Shown here: piece by piece, positions 36,239 through 49,915 of the stretch
Numbering within the stretch: the stretch's first letter is position 1
Layout of the letters: each line of letters starts with the position of its first letter
Origin: Heterohyrax brucei
Taxonomy: Eukaryota; Chordata; Mammalia; Hyracoidea; Procaviidae
Assembly (NCBI GenBank): GCA_028571685.1
Contig: CM053166.1
Coordinates: forward strand, 65,062,111-65,126,110
DNA length: 64,000 bases
Direction: 5' to 3'
The notes under the pieces: model-generated
Told to the model about the DNA's origin: nothing
Database searches by the model: none
Seen by the model: only the letters and a program-made list of their open reading frames with translations
Position numbers and translations under genes: made by a program

Positions 36239-37061
36239 TTAATTGTTATGTTTTTATTAATTATGGCTTCACTGAATAATGTATAAATAGCAAATATGTA
36301 TATAGTTTTTAAGGTTGAGAAATGGGTGGAAATAATTTTGGTTTAAGCTGTTTCTCAATCATCTGCCCTATTTAGGCAGTGGCTTACTATATTTCAGAGT
36401 GTACAAGTACAATTTTAATGGTTTTCAAAAGAAAAATACCTCCACTAATTGTATCTAATGAATGTCTGTACATCAAGTCTTCTACTTGCATATCAGTGCT
36501 GCTGCTTAAGCAGATACTTTTAAAACCAGTTACTCCAGGTCTTATTTTTACTAGGAGACGTAAGGGAGGAAGAGGAAGAGGAAAGATGAATAATCATGTG
36601 GTTGACTTATACTTGCATAAAACATGGTAACTAAGTTCAACTCAGTTTTGGAGTATAGAAATGTCAGAGAATGAGGGTCTTTATTTGTGAAATGTATTAC
36701 GACAATACATGAAGAGCAGAGCTGATTGTATACACTTAAATTGATCCACAAGTGAAATACGATTCATTGACGGATTAAACCCAAGCTATTCCACTGTGGC
36801 TTTAAGCTTTAGCATATAGTACCCCATGATCTAATCTTTTGATTATATAACTGTCTAGCTCTGTGTTTATTAAATGAACGTTTGTGCTGCCATCCTTCTT
36901 TGTACCATTTGAGTCTACTTTTCTTACTGTCTTGGGTTTTGTTTTTTAGTTGTCATATGCTTTATAGTTTTTGTTTTATATAGGCTGTGAATGAATGTGG
37001 CCAATGCCAGTACATTAGAAATGTGTGCATGTGTGTTTGTTTTAATATGAATTATTATTGA
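36239..37061. other. KDM6A intron, nothing recognised
   Basis: AT-rich intron without a supported feature. Confidence 0.5.
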
Positions 37062-37215
37062 TTGCTGGTGTAGTGGTAAGGTGCTAACGTCTGCTAACCA
37101 AAAGGTATTCTCATTTCGTATCCACCAGGTGCTCCTTGGAAACTATGTGGGGCAATTCTCTGACCTGTAGGGTTGCTGTGCGTCTGAATTGACTCAGTGG
37201 CAGTAGATTTGGATT
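37062..37215 (+). repeat. AfroSINE
   Basis: ctggtgtagtggtaaggtgc, gctaaccaaaaggtattctc, tccaccaggtgctccttgg and gggttgctgtgcgtctgaattgactc. It lies about 450 bp upstream of exon D. Confidence 0.87.
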
Positions 37216-37649
37216 TTTTTATTACTGATTAGACAGCTTCGTATTTATTCTTTGAAAATCTTGGATTGATAGACTATCTTGGAAATCCTTAAAATGCGTA
37301 TTAATTTTTATATGGGATGATAAGTAAGGTTTAACATTTTTAGATTTTTTTGCTTCATAACTTTGAATTATTTCATATACCAAAATTAGGAAAGAAAAAT
37401 GAATCTATTGTTTTTTATGTACTAAGTGTCAAGTCAGTACTTAAAATTATTTGAATAAGAGCTCTTGATGGCATTAACTGGGCCTTCTCATGAGAAGCAG
37501 ACTTTCTTATAGTCCGAATCAGCAGTTTTAAGTTTGTGAGTGTGTAAACTGAATAAGTAAATTGACTGACAGAGTATTTTAATTTGTTTTTCATGTTGGC
37601 ATTCTTAAATATAAAAGAATAATTAAATCATATAGGTAAAATACTTTAA

Positions 37650-37790
<141 letters not shown>

Positions 37791-38284
37791 TGATTCTCAT
37801 CGGACACTTATGTTTTGCTTTTGTCTATTAAGTATTTAAGTTCCTTTACTTCTTATTTGTAGTATTTTCTCTATGTGTGTGTTTGAGAGAACAGACAATT
37901 TCTCATTCTGCCTGTTGACTACCTATAGCTTCTAGAACCTTCCTATTTACAATATTGATTGATACATACATTAGATAACCTTAGAATGGACATATTTGAT
38001 TAATAACTGATCTTAAATTACAGTTCTACTTCAGATCTTGCCATGAGAAAGTATATACATTTTTCTTGGATTTGTTGGAAAGTAGAAGTGACATGTAGTG
38101 AGAATAATTTCCTAGAAGTCTACAGACTTTTCTCCATACTTTTCATGCTTTTAATGTCTGTTATGTTTACTGAGTATCTGAAACATACTTCAACGTGTGT
38201 GTGTGTATGTATGTGTATGGTAGAATTTATTTTTAGATCATCATCATACTATATTTTGGGTCTTAATAAATTTTAGCTTTCGTA

Positions 38285-38405
38285 GTATGGTGGAAAGATC
38301 CATGTACTAGGAGCCAAGAGACTTGGGATTTAAGCCATGGTTGAATTACTATTTGTGGAAACGTGGATGGTACAGTTAAAGCTCTTACAACCTCAAATTT
38401 CTTTA
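38285..38405 (+). repeat. Probable MIR element
   Basis: gtagtatggtggaaagatcc, gagacttgggatttaagcc and cctcaaatttctttatc match the 5' half of MIR in order. Old and diverged. Confidence 0.6.
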
Positions 38406-38435
38406 TCTTAATTAAAAAAGAGAATTGTATTAAAT

Positions 38436-38649
38436 CAGTGGTTCTCAGTGGAGGACTGTCTTGCACCTCGTGAAACATTTCATAAAAGCTGAAAACAATT
38501 TTGAATGTCGCAACTGGCAGGAATACTGTGGGCACCTAGTGGATAGAAGCCAAAGATGATGCTACACATCATACAGTGCACAGGACAGCCCCCACAACAA
38601 AGAATTACCCACGCTAAAATGTCAGTAGTGCTAAGGTTGAGAAACCGTG
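38436..38649 (+). mobile_element. MER20-type hAT element
   Basis: Starts cagtggttctcagtgg and ends ggttgagaaaccgtg, the characteristic terminal inverted repeats. The body contains gtgcacaggacagcccccac and acaacaaagaattaccc, matching MER20. About 214 bp, near full length and non-autonomous. The 8 bp on either side are similar but not identical. Confidence 0.88.
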
Positions 38650-39985
38650 AGTTAGATGATTTATTTGGTTTCTTTTTACTCTGAAATTTCAGTTTTATGT
38701 TTGTTTTTTTAAAGTCGCTATTTTTAATTATAAGCTTTATTGCTTTCATTTTTATGTAGAAATATTTGGAGTAAGTTTGCCATGTAATTACATTTCAGTG
38801 TAGTTTTTTATATGACTTTATTTTTGCTTTAAAGTTAGGAAAATATATTCATGTGAGAGAATAATATTAAAATATTTCCTTTTAAAAATACTTGATTACT
38901 CATTAGTAATATACAATAAGATTTTACTAGAAAAGGTACCTATTTCGGGTAGAGATTTTCTGATTCTTCCCCAGTTTGTATAGTCTAGTTGAGTTGTTCA
39001 TTAATACAACTTGAGAGTCCAAACTTTGTCTTTCTCTTTCACTAAAGATTTTCAGGAACAGGAACTAGATCTTCTGATTCAATATTGATCTTCTAATTAT
39101 TGAATCTTCTTGCCTAGACAAGTAGCTATTCAATAATGAAATAAATGCACTAAGTAAAAACACTGGTGTTTGGAGCTAGCACAGTCACTACTGTTAGTGT
39201 TGCACACTGTCTTTATGCAGTGACTCTAAAGGTGGCCTAGTACTTAGGAGGAGGAGTGTCTAGTCATTGCTTCTAGTTTTCAAGCTTACGCATGAAAATT
39301 TATTTTAATACAGACTAAAAGCAGTTTATACCAGTTGTACTTTTCTTTTGACCCCAGATAATGATTGGTAGTTTAGTATAGTACAATAGTGTGGATATCT
39401 TTAGTAGAACTTCTGAAAAAATTCTAGCTATTTAAAATAAATATCTGTTAATATTTTGAGTAATGCTGTAATTTTCTTCTTCAGTGAGGGTACCTTTTTT
39501 CTAGTTAACTAAGTTTACTTTTTAAACCATTGAGATACATTTTATTTTAACTTTTTTCGATAAATGTTTCCAAATATACAGCATGCATTCCTGACGTCTC
39601 AAATAAAGGACACTAATCACAATTAAAACTGTTCTTTAGTTCAAGATTATCATTTTAGACATTCATTATTTTTCATGTGTAGTAATTTAATTCTGTGTCT
39701 GTCTCACTTTTTCGTGTGATTTTTAGTTGTCTTACTCTTTCACTGCCTTCTAATGTGATGCTTCTAATCTTTTTTATTGTAAGAAAACTCAGTTTCAGAA
39801 ATAAATTATATTTTAGAGTTTAAGTTCTCAGCAAAGACCTTAAATATCAGTAAGAAACTTTGCAATTTGATGATGCTAAGATTTCTGAGGCTGTTCATTA
39901 CCTATCGCTCTACTCAGGTCTGTATTAAAGATTAAAGTTGTTCATCATTTGGCTTGTGTGTGTGAAATTGCATTGTGGTTTTACT
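38650..39985. other. KDM6A intron, nothing recognised
   Basis: AT-rich, no supported repeat or gene. Confidence 0.5.
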
Positions 39986-40017
39986 GTTCTACTGCTACCA
40001 GTCTGACTGTGTTGTCC

Positions 40018-40205
40018 TGGAATCATACAGTGTTAGAGCTGAGAGAGACCAGAGAGCCAGAGAGGTCATATAGTTAACCCTGTAAGTGCTTTCATCTTAG
40101 GGATGTCTAGAGGAGTCAAATATTTTATATGAAGTCACATAGGTATGTAATTCATATCAGAGCAGGAACTAGATCCCAGGCTTACCTAGTCCTTCTGCTA
40201 TTGTA
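40018..40205 (+). repeat. Old mammalian-wide repeat, family uncertain
   Basis: ttagagctgagagagaccagagagcc and gagcaggaactagatcccaggc resemble conserved-core mammalian repeats. I cannot assign the family. Confidence 0.4.
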
Positions 40206-40749
40206 GAAGGCTGTCTTAGAGGAACCTTTGTAAGTTTAACTGGAGAGAAAGTAGTTGGTGATTGGACTGGGACATCTGTATTTTTGTACTCCGGCCTCCT
40301 GCTTCTTCATAGGAATGGAATGTGCAAGCATTGCTTTTTGGGGAACTAGCCACTTTTTTCCTCCCAGCGGTTAGATGAATTTGTCTCTCCATTTCAGATT
40401 TGACTTTGGTTTAATAACAAGTAAGGATGCTTTTTACCATCTATTAACATTTCTTTCACTGTGGTGGCTTTCATTTTTTGTCATTGTTGCTGACCTCTTC
40501 TCCTGAATTCTCCTTTCATAAAACATGTTACATGTGCCCTCTAAAACTGCTCTGTCCATCTCAGTTACTAGTATTTCTTTTATTACCCAGTCCACAAGAG
40601 TAGTGATTTCATCAACTTATTTCTGCATCTCCTTTGTAGGTCTAGTATCATGACTGTATGTATGAGTTTGGATCTAGATTTCTAAACTTCACTGTATCAT
40701 CAACTCTAGGACCACACCTCGTGCGCTTTACCTAACATTTTTTTCCCTT

Positions 40750-40938
40750 GCCGTGAAGTTAACTCTATTCATGGTAACCCTGTTTATGTCAGAGTACGAC
40801 CTTCACAAGGTTTTTGATAGCTGATATTTTGGAAGCACATTGCCAGGGTTTTTTTCCAAGACCTGTATGGGTGGACTTGGACCTCCAGCTTTTCACTTAG
40901 CAACTAAGTATCTTAACCATGTGCACCACCCAGCAACT
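40750..40938 (-). repeat. AfroSINE variant with longer internal segment
   Basis: Antisense, diverged: ccgtgaagttaactctattcatgg, then gatattttggaagcacattgccaggg, then ggacttggacctccagcttttc. Same extended internal segment as 34878-35065. Confidence 0.72.
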
Positions 40939-41147
40939 GTCTAATATTATCGAGTTTAACTTCTTCACCTCGTCAAAATCAGCATATTTGAAATCACATT
41001 CCTCTTCGTTTTCTACAAACTACCTCCTCCTTTTATTTTTGTCAGTGACATCAGCAGTTTTTTTTCTATTTAAGCAGGGTTAAAAATTAAATTATAGATG
41101 CCCCCGATATTTAAATCAGTTAATTACTAAGTCATCATTATTCTTTT

Positions 41148-43357
41148 ATTTTTTTTTAAAATTTTTTATTTAATATAACTGAGTGAAAATGTACATTCCC
41201 GTATAAATATACATACCCACCCATATGCAGCTTCCCCTGTTCTCCCTGCCCGCTGACAGCAGACTATTCCTCTCTGCTCCATATGTGTCTCGTTCTCCCA
41301 ACAGTCTCTTTTTTCCCTCCTCTCCACCCACTCTCCTTCCTCCAGCCAGAGGTCAGCAGGATGACATCCTATAGATGTATAGAACCATAAAGTGCATCCA
41401 ATATATGGTCACTGCATTGCCAAGTCCAATCCATTCCTATCCGAAGAGTGGACCTTCGTTATGATTTATGGTCAAGGGCAGCATCAGGGCGAGGGGCCAT
41501 GCTCCCAGGGGAACCCCGAAACCACTGAACCATCAATTGAGGTCTTTTAGTGGGGATCTCATGGTGCACCCCCTTTTATTCTTGTGTTGCCAGTGAGACT
41601 GAACTTAGTGAGCTCCATCGTGGCTATCACTGGTGGTGGCCAGGCACCATCCGGTTCTTCTGGTCCCAAGTCAATGTAGGCACCCAATGATGTGGGTCTC
41701 TTTGTCTTCTGGGTTGTCTTTCCCCCATGTCATTGTGGTCCTCGTTCCTGCTGAGTTGGGACCATTTGCTGTGCCCTCAGATGGCAGCTTGGCAGCTTTT
41801 AAGACCCCAGACGTCACTCACCAACATGGGGTGCAGAGAGCCCTCTTAGCAAAATGCTAGTTGTGTCAGTTGGCCTCGCTTTCACCTAAAAGCATGGTCC
41901 CCCGCCGCCTGCCCCAGCTACTCTATCCTTGCAATATTGGGTTAAGATGGAAGGAGTACTCATCTTATGTTTAAGTCCACTTAATATTGTTCTTGTTTCT
42001 AATGGGTGCTATCACTGATTTGACCCAACTGGATACCTAGCAACTATCTAATCTAGACCCTCCCTCCCTCCTCCCCTCCCTCCTCTCCCTTGCAGCTATC
42101 AAAGAGTCTTCTATATACAAGTCTGTTTTTGAAATCTTATCATAGAGGTCTCATACAATATTTGTCCTTTTGTCGCTGACAACCTTGACTCAACATAATG
42201 TCTTCCAGTTGAAACCAGGTCATGAGATGTTTCCTGAAGTCATCGTTGTTCTTTATCATTGCGTAGTGCTCCATTGAGTATATATACCATAGTTTACCTA
42301 TCCATTCTTCTGTTGTTGGGCATCTGAGTTGATTCCATCTTTTTGCTATCGTGGACTCTACTGCGATAAACATTCTGGTGTATGTGCCCGTTGGTGTGAA
42401 AGGCCTTGATTCTGTAGGATGTATTCCAAGTAGTGGAATGACTGGGTCAAATGGTATATCAATATCCATTTTTTTAAGGAAGCGCCAGATTGCTTTGCAA
42501 AGAGGGTGGACCATTTTGCAACCCCACCAACAGTATAGGAGGGTTCCACTTTGTCCACAGCCTCTCCAGCATTTGTTGTTTTGTGTTTTTTGGATCATGG
42601 CCAACCTTGTTGGGGTGAGATGGTATCTCATTGTCATCTTGATTTGAATTTCTGTAATAACTAAAGATCGTGAACATGTCTGCATGTGTTTTTTGGCTGC
42701 CTGGATCTCTTCTTTAGTGAAATATCTGTCCATCTCCTTTGCCCATCGCTTAATTGGATGATTTATCTTCTTCTTGTTGATATTTTGTAGTATCTTATAG
42801 ATTATGGAAATCAGGCGTTGGTCTGACATAGAGTTTCCAAATAATTTTTCCCATTCTGTAGGTGTTCTTTTAATTCTATTAATAAAGTCTTTGAAGTCTG
42901 TCCATATTGTGTATTAAGACTTCCATTGTTGCTCCTACCTTTTCTTGTATGAGCTTTATCGTTTTAGGTTTGGTATTTAGGTCTTTTATCCAGTTGGAGT
43001 TGGTTTTTGTATAAGGTGTAAGATATAGATCTTGTTTCAGTTTCTTGCAGATGGATAACCAATTTTGCCAGCACCATTTGTTGAAGATACTGTTTTTACC
43101 CCAGTTTAATGTCTTAGGGCCTTTGTCGAATATCAGTTGTTCATAGGCAGATGGTGTCATCTCTGGTGTCTCAGTTCTGTTCCACTGATCGATCTGTCTG
43201 TTCTTATACCAGTACCAGGCTGTTTTGACCACTGTGGCAGTGTAATATGTTCTAAAGTCAGCTAATGAGAGGCCTCCCAGTGTGTTCTTCTTCTTTAGTA
43301 GTATTTTGCTTAACCGGGGCTACTTCCTTTTCCAAACAAAGTTGATGATTTGTTGGT
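41148..43357 (-). mobile_element. 5'-truncated L1 with 10-bp duplication
   Basis: Reverse strand, flanked by TTATTCTTTT at 41138-41147 and 43358-43367. The 3' UTR runs to about 42130. ORF2 C-terminal domain is open for 229 codons (42140-42829), with CWRGCGQSGTLLYCWWGC intact. 42879-43232 encodes a further piece ([20 protein letters not shown]) broken from it by a small deletion. Truncated before the RT motif. Confidence 0.93.
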
Positions 43358-43367
43358 TTATTCTTTT

Positions 43368-43744
43368 TTTCCTCTTTTTTTTGTTACCATTTCTGTTACA
43401 TGCACCCCAGTTCTAGCCTTTTCCAGACCAGTGATTAGAGCACCCCTCTTTTTTTTGGAGCAACCTTCTTTTATTACCTATCCATAACTTATTCATTCAT
43501 TTATTTATTTTAGTCTTCTCTATACATTGTTAACAGATTGATGTTATTCCAAAGTGCTTTCATCATGCCATTTTTCTTTGTTAAAATAACAAACTTCAGG
43601 TCAGTCTTGGACTGAATTTAAAATGCACTGTTTTATTCCTTTTTTATTTCAGTATACTGTTGAGAGCTATATCAAATGCGCTCTCTCATCTCCTATGCCT
43701 TAATCAGTGGTTCCCAGATTTTTAGATTACACAAACCAGTAAAA
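43368..43744. other. Spacer between two opposite L1s
   Basis: About 380 bp of ordinary T-rich intron. No feature recognised. Confidence 0.5.
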
Positions 43745-43757
43745 TTTCAAAGCATAA

Positions 43758-46700
43758 ATGCTCTAGTAAAGAGACATAGAGTGACATCTGGGATCAAAAG
43801 ACATGACCCATCTGTATGTTGCCTACAAGAAACTCACCTTAGACTTAAAGATATGAACAAACTGAAAATCAAAGGATGCAAGAATATATATCAAGCTAAC
43901 AATCAACAAAGAAGAGCACGTGTGGCAATTCCAATCTCAGATAAAATGGATTTTAATGTAAAATCCACCAGCATGGACAAGGATGGACACTATTACTGAA
44001 AGTTTCAGTACACAAGCAGGACTTAACAGTATTAAATATTTATGCACCCAATATTAGAGCACCTAAATACGTCAGAGAAACACTGACTACACTCAAAAAG
44101 GAGATAGATCACTCCACTCTCGATATTAGACAGATTGTCTAGAAAAAAGCTCAGTAAAGACACAGAAGACCTTATTGCCACAATTCACCAACTAGACCTC
44201 ATCGATATATACAGAACTTTCTGTCAATCACAGACAACTACACCTTCTCCAGTGCACATGGAACATTCTCCAGAATAGGGCGTGTGTAAAGACCTAAAGC
44301 AATTCTCAACAAAATCCTTTCCATTGAATTAACGCAAAGCATCTTCTCAGATCATAAAGCCATAAAAGCCGAAATCAGTAGCACAAAAAACATAGATAGA
44401 AAGGAGAACTCGTGGACAGTGAACAACTCTTTGCTCAAAAACCCATGGGTTACAGAAGAAATCAAGGATGAAATAAATTTATGGATTACAATGAGAATGA
44501 AAACACTTCCTTCCAGAACCGATGGGATATAGCCAAAGCAGTGCTAAGAGGTCTGTTTATCTCCATCAGTGCACACATGTGGAAGGAAGAAAGAAACCAA
44601 ATAAAAGAACTGACCCTATAGCTTGAACAACTAGAGAGAGAATAACAGAGGAACTCCTCAGTCACCAGAAGAAAACAGATCATAACAATCAGAGCAGAAC
44701 TAATTGAACTAGAGAATAGAAGAACAATGGAAAAAATTGAAGAGACCAAAAGCTCGTTTTTAGAAAAGATCAAGAAAACTGACAAACCACTGGCTAAACT
44801 TAACTAAAGAAAAACAGGAAAGGAAACAAATAACCCAAATGAGAAATGAGAGGGGAGTTGTCACAACAGATCCAACAGAAATCAAAAATATCATAGCCAA
44901 ATACTGTGAAAGACTGTATTGTACCAAATTTTGGAAACCTAGAGGAAATGGACAAATTCCTTGATTCATATCACCTACCAAAATTAGCACAAGGTGAAGC
45001 AGAAAAACTTAATAAACCCATGACAAAAGAAGAGAATGAAAAAATCATGAAAAAACTGCCAACCAAAAAAAGTCCGGACCCAGATGGCTTCACTGCAGAA
45101 TTGTACGAAGCTTTTATAGAAGAGTTATCTCCATACTACTAAGACTATTTCACAGTATACAAAGGGATGCAATACTGTCAGATTCATTCTATGAAGCCAA
45201 CATACCCCTGATACCAAAAGCAGGGAAAGATCCAACAAGAAGGGAGAATTACAGACCGATATCACTCTTGAATCTAGATGCAGAAATCTTCAACAAACTT
45301 CTTGCCAATAGAATACAACAGCATAGCAAAAAAATAATCCATCATGACCAAGTTGGATTCATACCAGAAATGCAAGGAAGGTTCAACATCAGAAAAACAG
45401 TTAATATGATCAGCCACATAAATACCACAAAACAGAAGAATCACTTGATCTTGCCTATTAATACAGAAAAGGCATTTGATAAAGTTAAATACCCATTCGT
45501 TGACAAAAACTGTAGCGAGATAGGAATAGATGGCCATTTCCTCAGTGCAATAAGGGCCATTTATACAAAGCCAACTGACTGCGTCATCCTAAATGGAGAG
45601 AGACTCAAAGAGTTCCCCTTGACAATAGGAACTGGACAAGGATGCCCACTCTTCACCTCTCCTATTCAACATTGTACTAGAAGTTCTAGCCAGAGCAATT
45701 AGACAAGGCCAAGAAATAAAGGACATCTGCATCAGCAAAGAAGAACTGAAAATCTCCCTATTTGCAGATGGTATGATTGTATATGCAGAGAATCCCGAGG
45801 AATCCATAAGGAGACTACTCAAACTGATACAAGAGTTTGGCAAACTCTCAGGGTACAAGACAGATGTAAAGAAATCAGTAGGATTCCTGTATACCAACAA
45901 CGAGATTATTAAAGAAGAAATCACCAATTCAGTACCATTTAGTATAGCCCCTGAGAAGATAAAGTACCTAGGAATAAATTTAATGAGAGAAATAACAGAC
46001 CTTTACAAAGAGAACTACAATCTCTTACTACAAGAAACTAAGAGAGAATTACATAAATTGAGAAACCTACCCTGCTAATGGATAGGAAGACTTGACATTG
46101 TGAAAATGTCTGTTTTACCCAAAGCAATCTACTTATATAATGCAAGCCCAGTACAAGTTCCAGTGATGGTTTTTAATGAGATGGAGGAACAAATTACCAA
46201 CTTTGTCTGGAAAGACCAGAAGCTCCAGATAAGTAAAGTATTACTGAAGAAGAAGAACATACTGGGAGGTCTCTTATTACCCTACCTTAGAACATATCAC
46301 AGTACCGCCATAGTCAAAACAGCCTTATATTGGTACAAAAACAGACAGATAGATCAGTGGAACAGAATCAAGACCCCAGAGATGACATCATCTGCTTATG
46401 AACAGTTGATATTAGACAAAGGCCCTAAGACGTTAAACTGTGGTAAAAACAATCTCTTCACCAAATGGTGCTGGCAAAATTGGATATCCATCTGCACTAA
46501 ATTAAAACAACGCCTATATCTTACATCTTATACAAAAACCAACTCAAACTGGATAAAAGACCTAAATATTAAATCTAAGACAGTAAAGTGTATCCAACAA
46601 AAAGTAGGAACAACAGTGGAAGGTTTAATAGACAACATAGACTTCAAAATCTGTCAAACAAACCACAGACAACAGAAGAGAAAATAGACAAATGGGAACT

Positions 46701-48459
46701 ACTAATAATGAAACACTTTTGCTCATCCAAAGACTTTATTAATACAATTAAAAGACCACCTACAGAATGGGAAAAAATATTTGGCAACTGTCTGTCAGAC
46801 CGACACCTGATCTCCATAATATATAAGGTACTACAAAATATCAACAAGAGAAAGATAAATCATCCAATTAGTGATGGGCAAAGGAGATGGACAGACATTT
46901 CTCTAAAGAGGAGATCCAGGCAGCCAGAAACACATGTGGACATGCTCACGATCATCAGCTATTAAAGAAATTCCAATCAAAACTACAATGAGATGCCATC
47001 TCACCTCAACAAGGTTGGCCATTATCCAAAAAACACAAAACACTAAATGCTGGAGAGGCTGTGGAGAGATTGGAGTTCTCCTACACTGTTAGTGGGATTG
47101 CAGAACGGTGCAACGTCTTTGGAAAGCAATCTGGCATGCCCTTAAAATAATGGATCTAGATATACCATTTGACCTGGTAATTCCACTACTTGGAATATAT
47201 CGTACAGAATCAAGGCCAGTCACACCAACTGATACATGCACATGAATGTTCATTGCAGCATAGTCCACAATAACAAAAAGATGGAATCAACCCAGATGCC
47301 CAACAACAGAGGAATGGATAGGTAACATATGGTATATGTACTCAGTGGAACACTGTGCAATGATAAAGAACAGCAATGATAGGAAACATCTCTGAACCTG
47401 GTTTCCACTGTAGGAGATTATGTTGAGTGAAAGTAGTCAGTGACAGAAGGCAAATATTGTATGAGACCCCTATGATAAGATCTTAAAAGCAGATTTATGC
47501 ATAACAGAAAAGACTCTTGACAGCTGCAAGGGTTGGGAGGGTGGGACAACGAGGGGGAAGAGTTTAGATTAGGGAGTTGTTAGAAATTTGGCAAGGTGAA
47601 ATTGGTAACAGAATGCATTTGTAAGATGATTAGTATTAACGGGACTTCAACACAACTTGTGTACTCCTCCCATCTTAACCCAATATTGTAAGGACAGAAT
47701 AGCTGGGGCATGGGGCTTGGGACCATGCTCTCAGGGGAAATTGAGGCAAATTGGCATAGCTAGTGTTTTGGTAATGAGGACTCTCTGCATCTCACATTGG
47801 TGAGTGGTGTCTTGGGTCTTAAAAGCTGCCAAGCTGCCATCTGAGGGTACAGCAAATGGTCCCAACTTAGCAGGAATTGATAATCACCAAGGTCCATAAT
47901 GACATGGAGGAAAGAGAATTCAGAAGACAGAGGGACCCATGTGGGTGGATGTCTACATCGACTTGTGACCGGAAGAACCAACTGGTGCCCGGCCACCGCC
48001 AGTGATAGCTACGATGGAGCTCACAAAGTTGCAACACAAGTATGAATAGGGGTGCACCCTGAGATCTCCACTAAAAGACCACAGTTGATGGTCCAGAGAC
48101 TTAGGGGTTTTCCTGGGAGCATGGCCCCCAGCTCTTATGCTGCCCCTGTCCATAAATCATAATGAAGGTCAACTTTTTGGACAGTAGTGGATTCGACTTG
48201 GTGACGCAGACGGACTATATTGTGTGGGCACTTCATGGTTCTAAGCATATGTAGGAGGTCCTCCTGTTGACTACATACTGGAGGAAGGAGAATGGGTGGA
48301 GAGGAGTAGATAGGAGACTATTGGGAAGATAAGACATGTATGGAGCAGAGAAGAAGAGTATGCTGTCACTGCGCAGGGAGAGCATTGGAAGCTGCATGTA
48401 GGTCAGCATGCAAATGTATATGAGAATGTACCTTTCATTCAATCACAATAAAGAATTGT
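43758..48459 (+). mobile_element. 4.7-kb 5'-truncated L1 with 13-bp duplication
   Basis: Forward strand, flanked by TTTCAAAGCATAA at 43745-43757 and 48460-48472. It starts inside the ORF2 endonuclease (HDPSVCCLQETHLRLKD, then YQANNQQRRARVAI). RT pieces: 44906-45142 ([20 protein letters not shown]), 45268-45702, 45773-46078 and 46100-46687. The catalytic FADD motif reads FADG near 45760. C-terminal domain remnants continue to about 47450, then the 3' UTR ending in AATAAA about 12 bp before the duplication, with almost no A tail. Frameshifted throughout, inactive. Same strand as KDM6A. Confidence 0.93.
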
Positions 48460-48609
48460 TTTCAAAGCATAATATGAAGACCAAAACATGGTGTTCAGGC
48501 AAGTAAAGGCATTAAAGAAGTTTTTGCTGTTCACTGTCAGTCAGCAATAGTCCAGAATACGTGAACTGCAATATAACTGTTAATTTAATTGAAAAAATGT
48601 GATGTATGT

Positions 48610-48770
48610 TTATGTTTTTTAATTTAATTTTGTGAAAATATACATAAGAGAACATACAAGCACCAGTTTTTACATGTACAGTTTAGTGACATTGATTACA
48701 GTCTTCAAGTTATGCAGCCATTCTCACTTACCCTTTTCTAAAGCATTCCACCACCACTGTGTGGTTTTTT
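48610..48770 (-). mobile_element. Old L1 3'-UTR fragment
   Basis: ttttaatttaattttgtgaaaatatacata, then gtacagtttagtgacattgattacag and gcagccattctcac match the antisense 3' end of older L1s. Confidence 0.6.
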
Positions 48771-48944
48771 TGTTTGTTTATTTGCTTGGCAAAAGTGCCA
48801 CATACTGGCTGCCTAGTGGGACTCGCTGATTGAAATCATATGCATATCTGTGTAATGAGTTCCATTTCTTTTACTCCTTCCTTTTTTACCTCTCCTGAAT
48901 CCTACAATATTCAGTAGTCTCTTCTCAGTCTTAACTCTGAGACT

Positions 48945-49090
48945 ACTTACTGTCTGTGCTAACCATTTGCTACTTTATTGTAGCATTTATAGTAATATCT
49001 TCAATCCTCAACTAAATTGTAAGCTCCTAGAATATAGTGACTTTGTTTTGGTTTTTCTTGCTCCCTTAGTGCCATGCACTGTGAAATTAA
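48945..49090 (+). repeat. Probable L2/MIR-type 3' end
   Basis: ctaaattgtaagctcctagaatatagtgac and agtgccatgcactgtg resemble the common 3' part of L2-type repeats. Confidence 0.45.
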
Positions 49091-49379
49091 CTTCTTAATT
49101 TGTAATTCCAGTTGCTATTACGTGTATCTGTCAGAAACAACTGCATTACGAAAACAAGTCTTTGAATTTTTCATCCTACCTTGCTACCTTTACTAGTCGT
49201 GAAACTTGGTATTTATCCTATTTTATATTATTTTTGGTAGCTAATTTGATGTTTAACTACATCTTGCCAGCCAAGTGCCGTTGAGTTAGGCTTGTATATT
49301 TCATGGATTAAAGAATCAGTGCCTTTAGCATTAATATTTGGGAAAGAAAAATAGACATCTGTTTTACCACCCATTTTAA

Positions 49380-49532
49380 AGTGATCGACTGCTAACCAAG
49401 AGGTTGGAGGTTTCAAACCACCAGCAGCTGTACTGGAGAAAGATGCGGCAGTCTGTTTCTGTAGGGGGTTACGACCTTCCAAACTCTGTGGGGTTGCTAT
49501 GAGTCAGAATTGACTCAACAGCGGTAGGGTTT
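49380..49532 (+). repeat. AfroSINE
   Basis: gactgctaaccaagaggttgg, gtttcaaaccaccagcagctg and gctatgagtcagaattgactcaacagc. A separate antisense-looking scrap, gccaagtgccgttgagttagg, lies at 49268-49290. Confidence 0.85.
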
Positions 49533-49549
49533 AGCATCTCTTACCAACT

Positions 49550-49915
49550 GTTAGTTTGTTAGGGCTGCCGTAACAAGATCCCACAAGCTCATAAGGAGAG
49601 ATATTTATTGTTTCCCAGTATTAGAGGCCAAGAGTCCACAGTTGGGGTATCAACCATACTGATTTTGTCTAAGACTTTGAGGGACAATCTTTTACATGTC
49701 TTTCTCCAGTCATTTCTTGGCTTGTATCTGCAGTGTCTTTGTATTTAAGGATGCCTGTCATATAAGAATAGGAACTACACTACTACAGTATGATCTCGTT
49801 AACCTAACTGGTAACATCTTCAGAGATTCCGTTTCTAAACAGAGTTGCATTCAGAAGTAGGGAGTAGGACTTCAGTATATCTTTGTGGGGTACACACACT
49901 GATCCATAACACCAA
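49550..49915 (+). repeat. Ancient mammalian interspersed repeat
   Basis: tagtttgttagggctgccgtaacaag at the start, gaggccaagagtccacag, and gtagggagtaggacttcagtatatc near the end form a pattern common in mammalian genomes. I recognise the pattern but not its family name with certainty. Confidence 0.5.

Noticed and set aside
42140-42829. 229-codon Cys-motif protein as a new gene
   Set aside because: L1 ORF2 C-terminal domain inside an insertion with exact target-site duplications.
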